Assembly: GCA_019638255.1 (NCBI GenBank)
Contig: JAHBUD010000001.1
Span: forward strand, 868,001 to 932,000
Source of the DNA: Cyclobacteriaceae bacterium
Lineage (GTDB): Bacteria > Bacteroidota > Bacteroidia > Cytophagales > Cyclobacteriaceae
Direction: 5' to 3'
Length of the DNA: 64,000 nucleotides
The position numbers and the translations under genes are program-made. The notes beneath the pieces were generated by a model. That model saw only the letters and a program-made list of their open reading frames with translations, did not search any database and was not told the origin of the DNA. Shown piece by piece: positions 7,530 to 15,953 of this stretch. Each line of letters opens with the position of its first letter. Positions within the stretch are counted from its first letter, which is position 1.

Positions 7530-7963
7530 TGAATTATCGTATAATCTCTCTTTTGCTTTTAATTTTAGGAGTAATTTCCATCCAATGCGAAGGACAAGAG
7601 ACAACACTTAAGCCTACTTTTAGTAAAGAAGTAGAATTGATTCTTTATAATGTTGTTCCCTTAGGAGATGCAGCAAAATCTATGGTTGTAAAAGGTAGAC
7701 TTAACCTTTACGAGGATCATCTCATTTTTCATGTTTATGTAGATGATGAGTTAAAACCTTATTCTAAAAATTGGCAAAATCAGCAATTCATCAAGGATAT
7801 TCGAATTAACTATAATGAAATTAATAAGATAAAAAGAGGGTATCTTTTCTGGGTAATCCCAGTCTATCAGATAAAAATTACGAAAAGTGATGGCATTAGT
7901 TATTTATTTCAATCGGTTGATGATAAACTGAAAATTATTGAATTTATAAAACTAAGAATGTGA
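7529..7963 (+). CDS. Small exported protein, family A copy 2
   Basis: About 144 residues from the ATG at 7529. A TTG two codons earlier (7523) is open but less likely because it lies inside the lipoprotein remnant. The signal peptide ends near CEGQE. The mature protein matches copy 1 (6501-6935) across its length, with conserved KGRLNL, EDHLIFHVYV, DELKPYSK and a C-terminal helix KIIEFIKLRM. The start overlaps the remnant stop by one base (TAATG), mirroring the coupled junction in the first unit. Function unknown; see the paralogue for the fold guess. Confidence 0.8.
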   Translation: MNYRIISLLLLILGVISIQCEGQETTLKPTFSKEVELILYNVVPLGDAAKSMVVKGRLNLYEDHLIFHVYVDDELKPYSKNWQNQQFIKDIRINYNEINKIKRGYLFWVIPVYQIKITKSDGISYLFQSVDDKLKIIEFIKLRM

Positions 7964-7995
7964 TTTTCTTTGGCTTGATTTTCCAATTGAAGAAA

Positions 7996-8418
7996 ATGAA
8001 TTTAACATTCAAGTTATTAATAATTATCCTTAGTTGCTTAACCCACGCTGTATTATCTCAACCAATCGTAAAAAGAGATACTTTAAGCAGAGTTGCTGAT
8101 TATGCCTTATCAAGTTCAAATTTGACAAACCTTCGAGTACGCGGAAGATTATTCGTTAGTGAATATAGTGTTGTATTCAGTGTGCAAAGGGATAGTGTGT
8201 TCCTCTCAGAAAACAGCTTCTATTACTTTAATCAATACATCAATGACCTGAGTATTAAGAACCCCACTATTAAATATGTTAAAAGGAGATTTGACTTCAG
8301 CCCTTTCAATTTCAGAAGTGCACTGGTTATCATTACCAATGAAAAAAGAAAATATAAATTTTACTGTGTTAAAAATAAAAAGGAAATCATTTCTTATTTA
8401 AGAGAGGCTACGCGGTGA
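7996..8418 (+). CDS. Small exported protein, family B copy 2
   Basis: About 140 residues from the ATG at 7996. The frame is open back to a GTG at 7960 overlapping the previous stop, but the sequence from 7996 begins a good signal peptide (KLLIIILSCLTHAVLSQ), so I prefer it. The mature part parallels copy 1: an RGRLFVSEYSVVFSV strand pattern, VKRRFDFSPFNF, LVIITN, KYKFY and a final helix. It is the last gene of the patch and is convergent with queG, 19 bases away. Function unknown. Confidence 0.8.
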   Translation: MNLTFKLLIIILSCLTHAVLSQPIVKRDTLSRVADYALSSSNLTNLRVRGRLFVSEYSVVFSVQRDSVFLSENSFYYFNQYINDLSIKNPTIKYVKRRFDFSPFNFRSALVIITNEKRKYKFYCVKNKKEIISYLREATR

Positions 8419-8437
8419 AAATACGTGTAAATAGAAT

Positions 8438-9370
8438 TTACGTTGAAACGAATTTTATGTTCCTCCCCAGCCCTAAATAGCCGGTACGCTTTACCGCTGA
8501 TTTTTTAAAAAATTTCTGAAACACTTCTTCTGTAATTTCTTTCCAATCATTCCCCGACAATTTTTCCAGTTCAGCATGTGGTTTAAAACGACTTTCATTA
8601 TGTGGTTGTGAGAAACGGTTCCACGGGCAAACATCCTGGCAGATGTCGCATCCGAAAATCCAGTTTTCGAATTTTCCTTTTACTTCGTTGGGTATTTCTT
8701 CCTTCAATTCAATAGTGAAATAGGAAATACATTTACTTCCATCCACAACGTACGGTTGTGGAATGGCATCCGTTGGGCAGGCATCCATGCAGGCCGTGCA
8801 TGTACCGCAGTAATCTTTGATGGGTCCATCTGCCTCAAGCTCAAGGTCGAGGATTAATTCAGCAAGGAAGAAAAAACTGCCCATTGAACGATTCAAGAGC
8901 AAGGAATTTTTTCCAATCCACCCAATACCTGATTTTTTAGCCCATGCGCGTTCCATCACCGGTGCGGAGTCAACAAACACACGCCCGTTTACTTCACCAA
9001 TGGTTTCATGAATTTTATTCATGAACTCCTTCAGTTTTTCTTTGACCACGAAATGGTAGTCTTCGCCATAGGCATACTTGGCAATTTTTAAGTTGTGATT
9101 GTTGGCCAGGTCTTTTTCGGGATAATAGTTGTATACCAGGCTTACAACCGATTTTGCTCCCTCTACGAGTTTGGTTGGATCAAGACGTTTATCGAAGTGA
9201 TTTTCGAGGTAGCTCATTTTTCCCTGGTAGCCTTTCGATAACCAGGTTTCTAATTTGTCAGCCTCCTCTTCCAGAAAGGCAGCTTTTGAGATGCCGCAAA
9301 AACTAAAACCGAGTTTTGCCGCTGTGGATTTTATGAAGTGCGTTTGGGTTTTTGGCGATGATGATTTCAA
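8438..9370 (-). CDS. queG: Epoxyqueuosine reductase QueG
   Basis: A 310-residue iron-sulfur, cobalamin-dependent enzyme that reduces epoxyqueuosine to queuosine at position 34 of tRNAs with GUN anticodons, the last step of queuosine synthesis. Two [4Fe-4S] clusters are marked by Cys188, 191, 194, 198 and Cys214, 241, 244, 248 (the last three in [10 protein letters not shown]). [11 protein letters not shown] at 131-141 carries the proposed catalytic Asp134. The length is normal; the C-terminal HEAT-like extension of some homologues is absent. It is last in a minus-strand run starting at ruvB, 3 bases after the DUF4926 gene. Confidence 0.96.
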   Translation of the reverse strand: MKSSSPKTQTHFIKSTAAKLGFSFCGISKAAFLEEEADKLETWLSKGYQGKMSYLENHFDKRLDPTKLVEGAKSVVSLVYNYYPEKDLANNHNLKIAKYAYGEDYHFVVKEKLKEFMNKIHETIGEVNGRVFVDSAPVMERAWAKKSGIGWIGKNSLLLNRSMGSFFFLAELILDLELEADGPIKDYCGTCTACMDACPTDAIPQPYVVDGSKCISYFTIELKEEIPNEVKGKFENWIFGCDICQDVCPWNRFSQPHNESRFKPHAELEKLSGNDWKEITEEVFQKFFKKSAVKRTGYLGLGRNIKFVST

Positions 9371-9373
9371 CCT

Positions 9374-9586
9374 TTAGACTTTTTCAAATTCGAAATGAAG
9401 CAGCATAAGGTCTGATCCTTTGAATGATTCAATAGTAAGCGTTTCACCATTCTTGTTAGTAAACTCCACTTCAAAAATATTGTCATCTAATTGTTCAACA
9501 ATAGTCCCAACTTGTCCCTTACTTAGTTTTTTTTCAGGCACATCATTAAGAAGCGCAACAACATCTAATATTTTAAAAGCTTGCAT
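9374..9586 (-). CDS. DUF4926 small protein
   Basis: A 70-residue protein matching my recollection of the DUF4926 family: an opening FKILDVVALLNDVPEKKL, then KGQVGTIVE and FEVEFTN strands like a small SH3-like barrel, and a C-terminal MLLHFE. I chose the ATG at 9586, directly before the family core; an upstream ATG at 9604 would overlap the DUF6883 gene by 14 bases. It lies between DUF6883 and queG with almost no spacing. Family function is unknown. The habitual pairing with DUF6883 suggests the two act together, perhaps as a toxin and its neutraliser, which is inference. Confidence 0.8.
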   Translation of the reverse strand: MQAFKILDVVALLNDVPEKKLSKGQVGTIVEQLDDNIFEVEFTNKNGETLTIESFKGSDLMLLHFEFEKV

Positions 9587-9590
9587 ACTT

Positions 9591-9926
9591 TTAGGTTTTA
9601 ACATAACACGTTATAAGCCTTGGAAATTCCTCGTTTTTCAGACTAATCCAAACCGTTCGAACAGTAGCCTTTTGATTAAAGTTACTAATATTTATATCAA
9701 CAAAATATCGAGTGCCATAGTAATCGTTATGGCCAGTAATAGCTTCGCCTTGCCCTAACCCTTTTAGTATCTCATTTCTTAATTTTTCTGCATCAGATGA
9801 TTTTAAGGAGAGTGCGGAAAGGAATACTCTGGCTTTAAACTTTCCTGTGGGATGACCATCATTCAAAACATAATTTTTAAGTTTTGTTATATCGATCCGG
9901 GCATTTATCCAGTTTGGAAGCGTCAT
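9591..9926 (-). CDS. DUF6883 small protein
   Basis: A 111-residue cytoplasmic protein resembling the DUF6883 family. LPNWINARIDITKLKNYVLN leads into HPTGKFKARVF and a helix ending in LRNEILKGL, then DYYGTRYFVDINI, a strand TVRTVWIS and the closing FPRLITCYV. Charged and polar positions (HPxGKxKA, RxxW, CYV) are conserved in relatives I recall, which hints at an active or binding site. It begins 5 bases after ruvB and is followed by DUF4926. Related domains occur in proteins linked to conflict or phage structures, but no activity is established to my knowledge. Confidence 0.8.
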   Translation of the reverse strand: MTLPNWINARIDITKLKNYVLNDGHPTGKFKARVFLSALSLKSSDAEKLRNEILKGLGQGEAITGHNDYYGTRYFVDINISNFNQKATVRTVWISLKNEEFPRLITCYVKT

Positions 9927-9931
9927 GTTGA

Positions 9932-10963
9932 TTAATCAAACAATCCCGGCCTTTTCGATTGGGGCGGAGCGAGCTTTAGGTGTTTGTAGGCCAATTCTGT
10001 TGCTTCACGTCCACGTGAAGTTCGTTTGATGTACCCCTCTTGAATTAAAAAGGGTTCGTACACTTCCTCTATGGTTTCCGCCTCATCGCCCACAGCGGTG
10101 GCAATGGTGGTTAATCCAACAGGACCGCCTTTAAACTTTTCAATAATGGTTAGCAGAATGCGGTTATCCATTTCATCTAGTCCGTGCTCATCTACATCCA
10201 AGGCGTTTAACGCCAACTGTGCAATACCCAAGGTTATGGTTCCATCGCCTTTTATCTGCGCAAAGTCACGGGTGCGTCTTAATAGGTTATTCGCTATTCG
10301 AGGTGTGCCGCGACTTCTTCTTGCAATTTCAAAAGCAGCATCTTCGTCAAGCGGAGTGTTTAAGATGCTGGCCGAGCGGTGAATGATTTTATTCAGCAAG
10401 GCTGCATCATAGTATTCCAAACGAGCATTAATACCAAAGCGTGCCCGTAATGGAGAGGTGAGTAAACCAGCCCGTGTGGTTGCACCGATTAGTGTAAAGG
10501 GATTTAACCCGATTTGAATGGATCGTGCATTCGGACCGGTATCCAGCATGATGTCGATCTTATAATCTTCCATGGCTGAATACAGGTATTCCTCTACAAT
10601 CGGATTAAGCCGGTGAATTTCATCGATGAACAAAACATCATGTGTTTCAAGATTAGTCAGCAAACCGGCCAGGTCGCTGGGCTTGTCAAGTACAGGCCCC
10701 GAAGTGATTTTTATATGCGTTTCCAGTTCGTTGGCAATAATATACGATAGGGTGGTTTTGCCTAAACCAGGAGGACCGTGGAGCAACACGTGATCAAGCG
10801 GTTCACTGCGCTGTTTAGCTGCCTGCACGAAAACTTTGATGTTATCGACAACTTTTTGTTGACCGGTGAAATCGCTGAAGGATAATGGCCTGAGCGCTTT
10901 CTCAAATTCTTTTTCGGCTGTTGACTGGTTTTCTGGACTGCCCTGCAAATAATCCTCGCGCAT
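9932..10963 (-). CDS. ruvB: Holliday junction branch migration helicase RuvB
   Basis: A 343-residue AAA+ ATPase that, with RuvA, drives branch migration of Holliday junctions during recombination and repair. Walker [10 protein letters not shown] is at 63-71, Walker B LFIDEIH at 111-117, and sensor and arginine-finger regions ([13 protein letters not shown]) follow. The C-terminal winged-helix DNA-binding domain ends with [11 protein letters not shown] and a normal tail. Full length. It heads a minus-strand run with DUF6883, DUF4926 and queG, and is divergent from apbE. Confidence 0.98.
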   Translation of the reverse strand: MREDYLQGSPENQSTAEKEFEKALRPLSFSDFTGQQKVVDNIKVFVQAAKQRSEPLDHVLLHGPPGLGKTTLSYIIANELETHIKITSGPVLDKPSDLAGLLTNLETHDVLFIDEIHRLNPIVEEYLYSAMEDYKIDIMLDTGPNARSIQIGLNPFTLIGATTRAGLLTSPLRARFGINARLEYYDAALLNKIIHRSASILNTPLDEDAAFEIARRSRGTPRIANNLLRRTRDFAQIKGDGTITLGIAQLALNALDVDEHGLDEMDNRILLTIIEKFKGGPVGLTTIATAVGDEAETIEEVYEPFLIQEGYIKRTSRGREATELAYKHLKLAPPQSKRPGLFD

Positions 10964-11068
10964 GAAGAGTTGGGTGTTTCGCGAAGGTACTCAATTCAAC
11001 CGATTTTGTTTAAAGCAACACTGTTGCATTAGCGTAATTTGCATAACTTGCGCCTTCATTTTTTGGGG

Positions 11069-12103
11069 ATGGACAATCGGAAAAAGAACATCATCTATAG
11101 CATTCTTTTAATCACCTCGGTTTTCGTGGTGTGGTTATATCGTAAAAACCAATTGCCGGAGCCTGTAAGGATTGAAGGCAAAACGATGGGTACCTCATAC
11201 CATATCACTTATTTTGACGATAAAGGACGGAACTTCAAAACATCGGTAGATTCATTACTGGAAGTAGTAAACCAAAGCATTAACACCTACCTGCCCGATT
11301 CAGAAATAACGACATTTAACAGAGGCGGAGCTGCATTTACTTTTAAACTTCCTTATTTTCTACCCGTTCTTGAAAAGTCACGTGAGGTTTTCATGGCATC
11401 ATCGGGTGCTTTCGATCCTACGGTAATGCCCCTCGTTAACGCATGGGGCTTTGGTCCTGCTGAGCCGCTGAATCCTGGCAACCTTCAGGTAGACTCTATT
11501 CGTGATTTTATAGGCTTTGATAAGGTTCAGTTCAACCGCGACAGTGTATGGAAATCTGATCCGAGAACACAACTTGATTTTGGTGGCATCGGTCAAGGTT
11601 ATGGTGCAGATGTGGTTACTGCATTTTTAAAAGCAAAGGGCATTGTTAATATGCTGGTTGAACTTGGGGGAGAGGGAATGGCTTGCGGTATTAATCTTAA
11701 AACCCAAAAGCCATGGGAGATTGGTATTCTTGACCCTGCATCAACCCGGGATAATCTCTTTTTCATTGCCTACATCGCGCTGAAAGATCAATCGTTTACC
11801 ACTTCGGGAAATTATTTTAACTACAGGGAAGTTGACGGACAGAAATTTTCGCACACGATCGATCCAAAAACGGGTTATCCTGCCCGAAAGGAACTGCTGA
11901 GTGCTTCTGTTTTTGCCAGTGATGCTATTACTGTCGATGCTTGGGCCACGTCCTTTATGGTAATGGGTCATGAAAGAGCCATTGCCATTTTGGAAAGTAG
12001 AAATGATCTGGAAGGAATACTGGTATACTCCAATGAAGATGGTGGGTCGGAGGTTTATATGTCAAAGGGTCTTGAAAAAATTGTGGTGTTAAACAAGCAA
12101 TGA
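11069..12103 (+). CDS. apbE: FAD:protein FMN transferase ApbE
   Basis: About 344 residues from the ATG at 11069; a TTG at 11039 is open upstream, but the sequence from 11069 gives a compact charged N-terminus followed by a membrane segment (about residues 5-22), a membrane-anchored periplasmic topology. The enzyme transfers FMN from FAD to threonine of flavoproteins such as NqrB/NqrC or RnfG. Visible motifs: KTMGTSYHITYF, the DFGGIGQGYGAD flavin-binding loop, ELGGEGMACG, and SHTIDPKTGYP with the magnesium site nearby. The ZIP transporter follows at 12105 after one base, so the two are probably co-transcribed. Confidence 0.95.
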   Translation: MDNRKKNIIYSILLITSVFVVWLYRKNQLPEPVRIEGKTMGTSYHITYFDDKGRNFKTSVDSLLEVVNQSINTYLPDSEITTFNRGGAAFTFKLPYFLPVLEKSREVFMASSGAFDPTVMPLVNAWGFGPAEPLNPGNLQVDSIRDFIGFDKVQFNRDSVWKSDPRTQLDFGGIGQGYGADVVTAFLKAKGIVNMLVELGGEGMACGINLKTQKPWEIGILDPASTRDNLFFIAYIALKDQSFTTSGNYFNYREVDGQKFSHTIDPKTGYPARKELLSASVFASDAITVDAWATSFMVMGHERAIAILESRNDLEGILVYSNEDGGSEVYMSKGLEKIVVLNKQ

Positions 12104-12104
12104 C

Positions 12105-12869
12105 ATGACCACCAAGCTCCTTGTTCTTTTCTTTACGCCCCTTCTCTCGGGCTTGTTGATTTATCTTATCCCCGCTGGTAAGGTAAAGAGTTTCAGGTTA
12201 CTGCTTGTTTTTGCCGGGGCTTACCTGTTTGGAATTACCGTGGTTCATATTCTACCGGAGCTTTATCGTGGCAATGGAAATGTTGAGCTCATCGGCCTGT
12301 TTGTATTAAGTGGTTTTTTCCTTCAACAAGTATTGGAACATTTCACTTCGGGTGTTGAGCATGGGCACATTCATTTGCATGAATCAAAACACGATCATGG
12401 ACATTCACACCATCATCACCAACCAGTGTCAGCGTTTGTTTTACTAATGGCTTTATGTGTTCATGCTTTTTTGGAAGGAGCCATGCTGGCCCAGCCGGCA
12501 CACATGGGCTTTCACTATGATGCTAACGCTATATTGCTGGGTATAGCCCTACACCGTGCACCGGCTGCTTTTGCTTTGATGACCGTGCTTACGTTTCAGT
12601 TGCAAGCAAGAAATAAAGCAATACCGCACCTGGTTGTGTTTTCAATAGCAGCCCCTCTTGGGCTACTCATCAGTTCATACCTTGTGCAAGCAGAGCTACT
12701 TACCCAATCGGGTTTGGTTTTGTTGTACGCCCTTGTCAGTGGTAATTTTCTTCACATTTCTACTACCATTGTTTTTGAAAGTAGTCCGGAGCATAGGTTC
12801 AACGCAAGAAAACTAACCGTGGCGATTCTCGGTGCGCTTCTTGCAGTGGCTATCGAATATACGTTATAA
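12105..12869 (+). CDS. ZIP family divalent metal transporter
   Basis: A 254-residue inner-membrane protein with about eight hydrophobic helices. The ZIP hallmark is a cytoplasmic histidine-rich loop between helices 3 and 4 (about residues 85-106, with HIHLHES and SHHHHQ). It is followed by helix motifs VHAFLEGAML and GIALHRAPAAF, carrying the His and Glu/Arg positions that line the metal path. Likely substrates are zinc, iron or manganese; the sequence does not decide which. The start lies one base after the apbE stop, suggesting an operon, perhaps supplying metal together with flavin maturation, though the pairing may be incidental. Confidence 0.9.
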   Translation: MTTKLLVLFFTPLLSGLLIYLIPAGKVKSFRLLLVFAGAYLFGITVVHILPELYRGNGNVELIGLFVLSGFFLQQVLEHFTSGVEHGHIHLHESKHDHGHSHHHHQPVSAFVLLMALCVHAFLEGAMLAQPAHMGFHYDANAILLGIALHRAPAAFALMTVLTFQLQARNKAIPHLVVFSIAAPLGLLISSYLVQAELLTQSGLVLLYALVSGNFLHISTTIVFESSPEHRFNARKLTVAILGALLAVAIEYTL

Positions 12870-12887
12870 TAGAGTCAACCTTTCCGG

Positions 12888-13598
12888 CTATTTTTTTCTC
12901 ATAGCCACGACAAGCTTATTTATGGACTGTGGGTTTTTGAAGTCTGTCTTTAATTCTTTGGAAAGACTTGTAAAATCTGCTTTTTGACTGACGTAAAAGT
13001 TCTCAAGTGTCTTTTTCCCTTTGATCAAAGTAAGGCTGTTGCCATCATAAAGGAATATGCGCGAACCTTTTACCAGTCTGTCTTGAACTGTTCCGGCATT
13101 GATATAACCATTTGAGTTTGGTTTTTTAATATAAATATAGTGCTGTGTCATGATACACGGTATCTCTAAAACCGGTTCATACACTTCAACAAATCCTTCC
13201 AACGAAACATCATTATACAGGTAGTTTGAAGCCGGCAGAAACCATCGTTTGTTAATAAGGTGAGGAAGGGTAAGCAATTTAATGTTCTGAGGGCCAATGA
13301 ACATTTCCTTCTCTTTATAAATAACCTCGGCCGTTATACTGGAAAGGTTGATTTTACCTTGATCAAAATATGCAGTGCCGTTTGCGAAAGTCACTTCAAG
13401 GGGGTGCCAATCGTCAATCAATGTTTCGGATCCGGCAGCCTCATTGGTTTGTTTGGCTGACCGCATCTTAGTGCCGTAGTAATTTTCAAACATCAATTGA
13501 GTTTTCAGTTGATCATATCCCTGGCTATAAATAACTTCCGGTGAAAGGATTATTCCCACAACTAAAAACAGCGAGGAAAATGCTGTGTATTTCTTCAT
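12888..13598 (-). CDS. Secreted protein of unknown function
   Basis: A 236-residue protein with a clear signal peptide (MKKYTAFSSLFLVVGIIL, cleavage near IYSQG). I recognise no domain. The mature part is strand-rich with paired aromatic and lysine positions, and contains no cysteine cluster and no obvious catalytic motif. A CAAATTTA at 13630-13637 reads TAAATTTG on the minus strand, matching the Bacteroidota -7 element about 32 bases before the start. It is convergent with the ZIP gene and divergent from acs. Confidence 0.75.
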   Translation of the reverse strand: MKKYTAFSSLFLVVGIILSPEVIYSQGYDQLKTQLMFENYYGTKMRSAKQTNEAAGSETLIDDWHPLEVTFANGTAYFDQGKINLSSITAEVIYKEKEMFIGPQNIKLLTLPHLINKRWFLPASNYLYNDVSLEGFVEVYEPVLEIPCIMTQHYIYIKKPNSNGYINAGTVQDRLVKGSRIFLYDGNSLTLIKGKKTLENFYVSQKADFTSLSKELKTDFKNPQSINKLVVAMRKK

Positions 13599-13677
13599 AT
13601 TTTTATTGTCTGTAGCATATTATAGAACGCAAATTTAATTTCAGAGTTGTATAATTAGCACTAATTGCTCACAATTT

Positions 13678-15570
13678 ATGGAAATAATTCATTCTTTTGC
13701 GAGTTACATTGATCAATACAAGCGGAGCATCGAAAACCCAGAAGAATTTTGGACCGAAGTGGCCAATGATTTTCACTGGCGAAAAAATTGGGATTCAGTG
13801 CTGGAGTGGGATTTCCATAAAGCTGAAGTGCAGTGGTTTAAAGACGGTAAACTGAATATCACTGAGAATTGTCTCGACCGCCATCTTCCAACGTGCGCTA
13901 ATCAAACCGCCATTATCTGGGAGCCCAACGATCCATCAGAAGCATCCATACATATAACCTATCAGGAGCTTTACGTGAATGTTTGCCGGGTTGCTAATAT
14001 GTTAAAGGCAAATGGCATCCAGAAAGGTGATCGGGTGTGTATTTACATGCCCATGATTCCGGAAGTGGCCTATGCGATGTTAGCGTGCGCCCGAATAGGT
14101 GCCGTGCATTCTGTTGTGTTTGCCGGATTTTCAGCTGGTTCGTTGATTGATCGTATCAATGATGCCGGATGCAAACTGGTGCTGACCAGCGATGGCGCTT
14201 ACCGTGGCGACAAAGTAATTGGCCTGAAATCGATTATTGATGAAGCCCTTGAAAAGTGCCCAACAGTTGAGCGCGTCATTGTCGCAAAGCGTACAATGTC
14301 ACGAGTAGCAATGAAGCCAGGGCGCGATGTGTGGTGGAATGATGAAGTAAAAAAAGTAACCGACAGTTGTGCTGCTGAAGAAATGGATGCTGAAGATTTA
14401 CTCTTTATACTGTACACTTCTGGCTCAACCGGTAAGCCAAAAGGTATGGTACATACCTGCGGGGGTTATATGGTGTTTACCAATTATACCTTTCGTACAG
14501 CATTTCAGTATCAGGAACGCCAGGTGTATTGGTGTACAGCCGATGTAGGATGGATTACCGGGCACTCGTACATTCTATACGGTCCGCTCTCGGCCGGTGC
14601 AATTACCCTGATGTTTGAGGGCATACCTTCCTGGCCGGATATGGGCAGGTTTTGGCACGTGATTGAAAAGCATCGCGTAAATATTTTTTACACTGCACCA
14701 ACCGCCATCCGGTCGTTGGAGAAAGCGCCTTTAAGTTTTGTTAAGCAATATGATTTGCATTCGCTAAAAGTACTGGGTACTGTGGGAGAGCCCATTAACG
14801 AAGAAGCCTGGCATTGGTATCATGAAAATATCGGGCATGGGAAATGTCCGGTAATTGATACCTGGTGGCAAACTGAAACCGGGGGCTTTATGATTTCACC
14901 CATTGCCAACATTACAAAACTGAAGCCGGCTTATGCAACGTTGCCGTTGCCCGGCATACAGCCTGCGGTAATGGATGAAAATGGTAATGAGCTGCTCGCC
15001 AATGGTGTTGAGGGCCGACTGGCTATTCGTTTTCCGTGGCCGTCAATGGCTCGAACCATTTATGGCGATCACCAGCGGTTTAAAGACACATACTTCTCCA
15101 CTTTTCCGGGAAAATATTTTACAGGCGATGGATGCAAGCGTGATGATGAAGGCTATTATCGTATTACGGGACGGGTAGATGATATCATCATCGTGTCGGG
15201 TCATAACATGGGAACAGCCGAAATTGAAAGCGCTATTGATGAGCACTCAGCTGTGTGCGAGACTGCTGTAGTAGGTTATCCTCATGACATTAAGGGTCAA
15301 GGCATTTATGCCTACGTAATTTGCTACGATAGGCCCCATGAAGAAGATAAGTTGCGCAACGAAATTCGGGAACTGGTAGCCAAAATTATCGGCCCGATTG
15401 CCAAACCCGATAAGATTCAATTTGTAAGTGGGCTGCCCAAAACCCGATCAGGAAAAATTATGCGAAGAATTCTGCGAAAAGTTGCCGAGGGAGATACTTC
15501 CAATTTGGGAGATGTTACTACCTTGCTCGACCCTTCGGTAGTGGATGAAATCAAAGCAGGGGCAATTTAG
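13678..15570 (+). CDS. acs: Acetate-CoA ligase (acetyl-CoA synthetase)
   Basis: A 630-residue cytoplasmic AMP-forming ligase converting acetate, ATP and CoA to acetyl-CoA via acetyl-AMP. The adenylation motif LYTSGSTGKPKGMVHT, the TWWQTETGG motif and the YFTGDGCKRDDEGYY hinge region are present. The C-terminal KTRSGKIMRRIL includes the lysine that is acetylated to switch the enzyme off in homologues. Length and motif order are those of true Acs rather than a general acyl-CoA synthetase. The next gene (DUF3127) starts 26 bases downstream on the same strand. Confidence 0.97.
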   Translation: MEIIHSFASYIDQYKRSIENPEEFWTEVANDFHWRKNWDSVLEWDFHKAEVQWFKDGKLNITENCLDRHLPTCANQTAIIWEPNDPSEASIHITYQELYVNVCRVANMLKANGIQKGDRVCIYMPMIPEVAYAMLACARIGAVHSVVFAGFSAGSLIDRINDAGCKLVLTSDGAYRGDKVIGLKSIIDEALEKCPTVERVIVAKRTMSRVAMKPGRDVWWNDEVKKVTDSCAAEEMDAEDLLFILYTSGSTGKPKGMVHTCGGYMVFTNYTFRTAFQYQERQVYWCTADVGWITGHSYILYGPLSAGAITLMFEGIPSWPDMGRFWHVIEKHRVNIFYTAPTAIRSLEKAPLSFVKQYDLHSLKVLGTVGEPINEEAWHWYHENIGHGKCPVIDTWWQTETGGFMISPIANITKLKPAYATLPLPGIQPAVMDENGNELLANGVEGRLAIRFPWPSMARTIYGDHQRFKDTYFSTFPGKYFTGDGCKRDDEGYYRITGRVDDIIIVSGHNMGTAEIESAIDEHSAVCETAVVGYPHDIKGQGIYAYVICYDRPHEEDKLRNEIRELVAKIIGPIAKPDKIQFVSGLPKTRSGKIMRRILRKVAEGDTSNLGDVTTLLDPSVVDEIKAGAI

Positions 15571-15596
15571 ATATTGATAGGTAAACAAGTTAAACT

Positions 15597-15941
15597 ATGG
15601 AAATAACAGGAACAGTAGTGAGTCTCTTGCCTTTGCAAACAGGGCAAGGGAAAAACGGAACATGGAAGAAGCAGGAATTTATTTTAGAGACACCCGGTCA
15701 GTACCCCAAAAAAGTATGCTTGTCGTTATGGGGTGATAAAGTAGATGAAAACAGATTATCGGAAGGCGATAGAATCACCGCCTCCATCAACATTGAAAGC
15801 CGGGAATATAATGGCCGTTGGTATACGGATGTTCGTGCATGGAAGGTACAGAAAAGCATGCAGGAGCAGCGCGAAATGGCACCACCTCCGGATCAATCGT
15901 TTATGCCGGATACGAACTCAAGCGATGATTTACCTTTTTAA
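15597..15941 (+). CDS. DUF3127 protein with OB-fold and SSB-like acidic tip
   Basis: A 114-residue protein of the DUF3127 family, common in Bacteroidota. Residues 1-86 read as a single OB-fold (GTVVSLLPLQTGQGKNGTW, KQEFILET, ITASINIESREYNGRWYTDVRAWKV). After a polar linker the chain ends in SSDDLPF, which closely resembles the acidic hydrophobic tip of single-stranded-DNA-binding protein (DDDIPF) that recruits repair proteins. The role is unknown; nucleic-acid binding is inferred from fold and tail. It lies downstream of acs and convergent with the dehydrogenase. Confidence 0.85.
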   Translation: MEITGTVVSLLPLQTGQGKNGTWKKQEFILETPGQYPKKVCLSLWGDKVDENRLSEGDRITASINIESREYNGRWYTDVRAWKVQKSMQEQREMAPPPDQSFMPDTNSSDDLPF

Positions 15942-15953
15942 ATTCGAGTAGCG

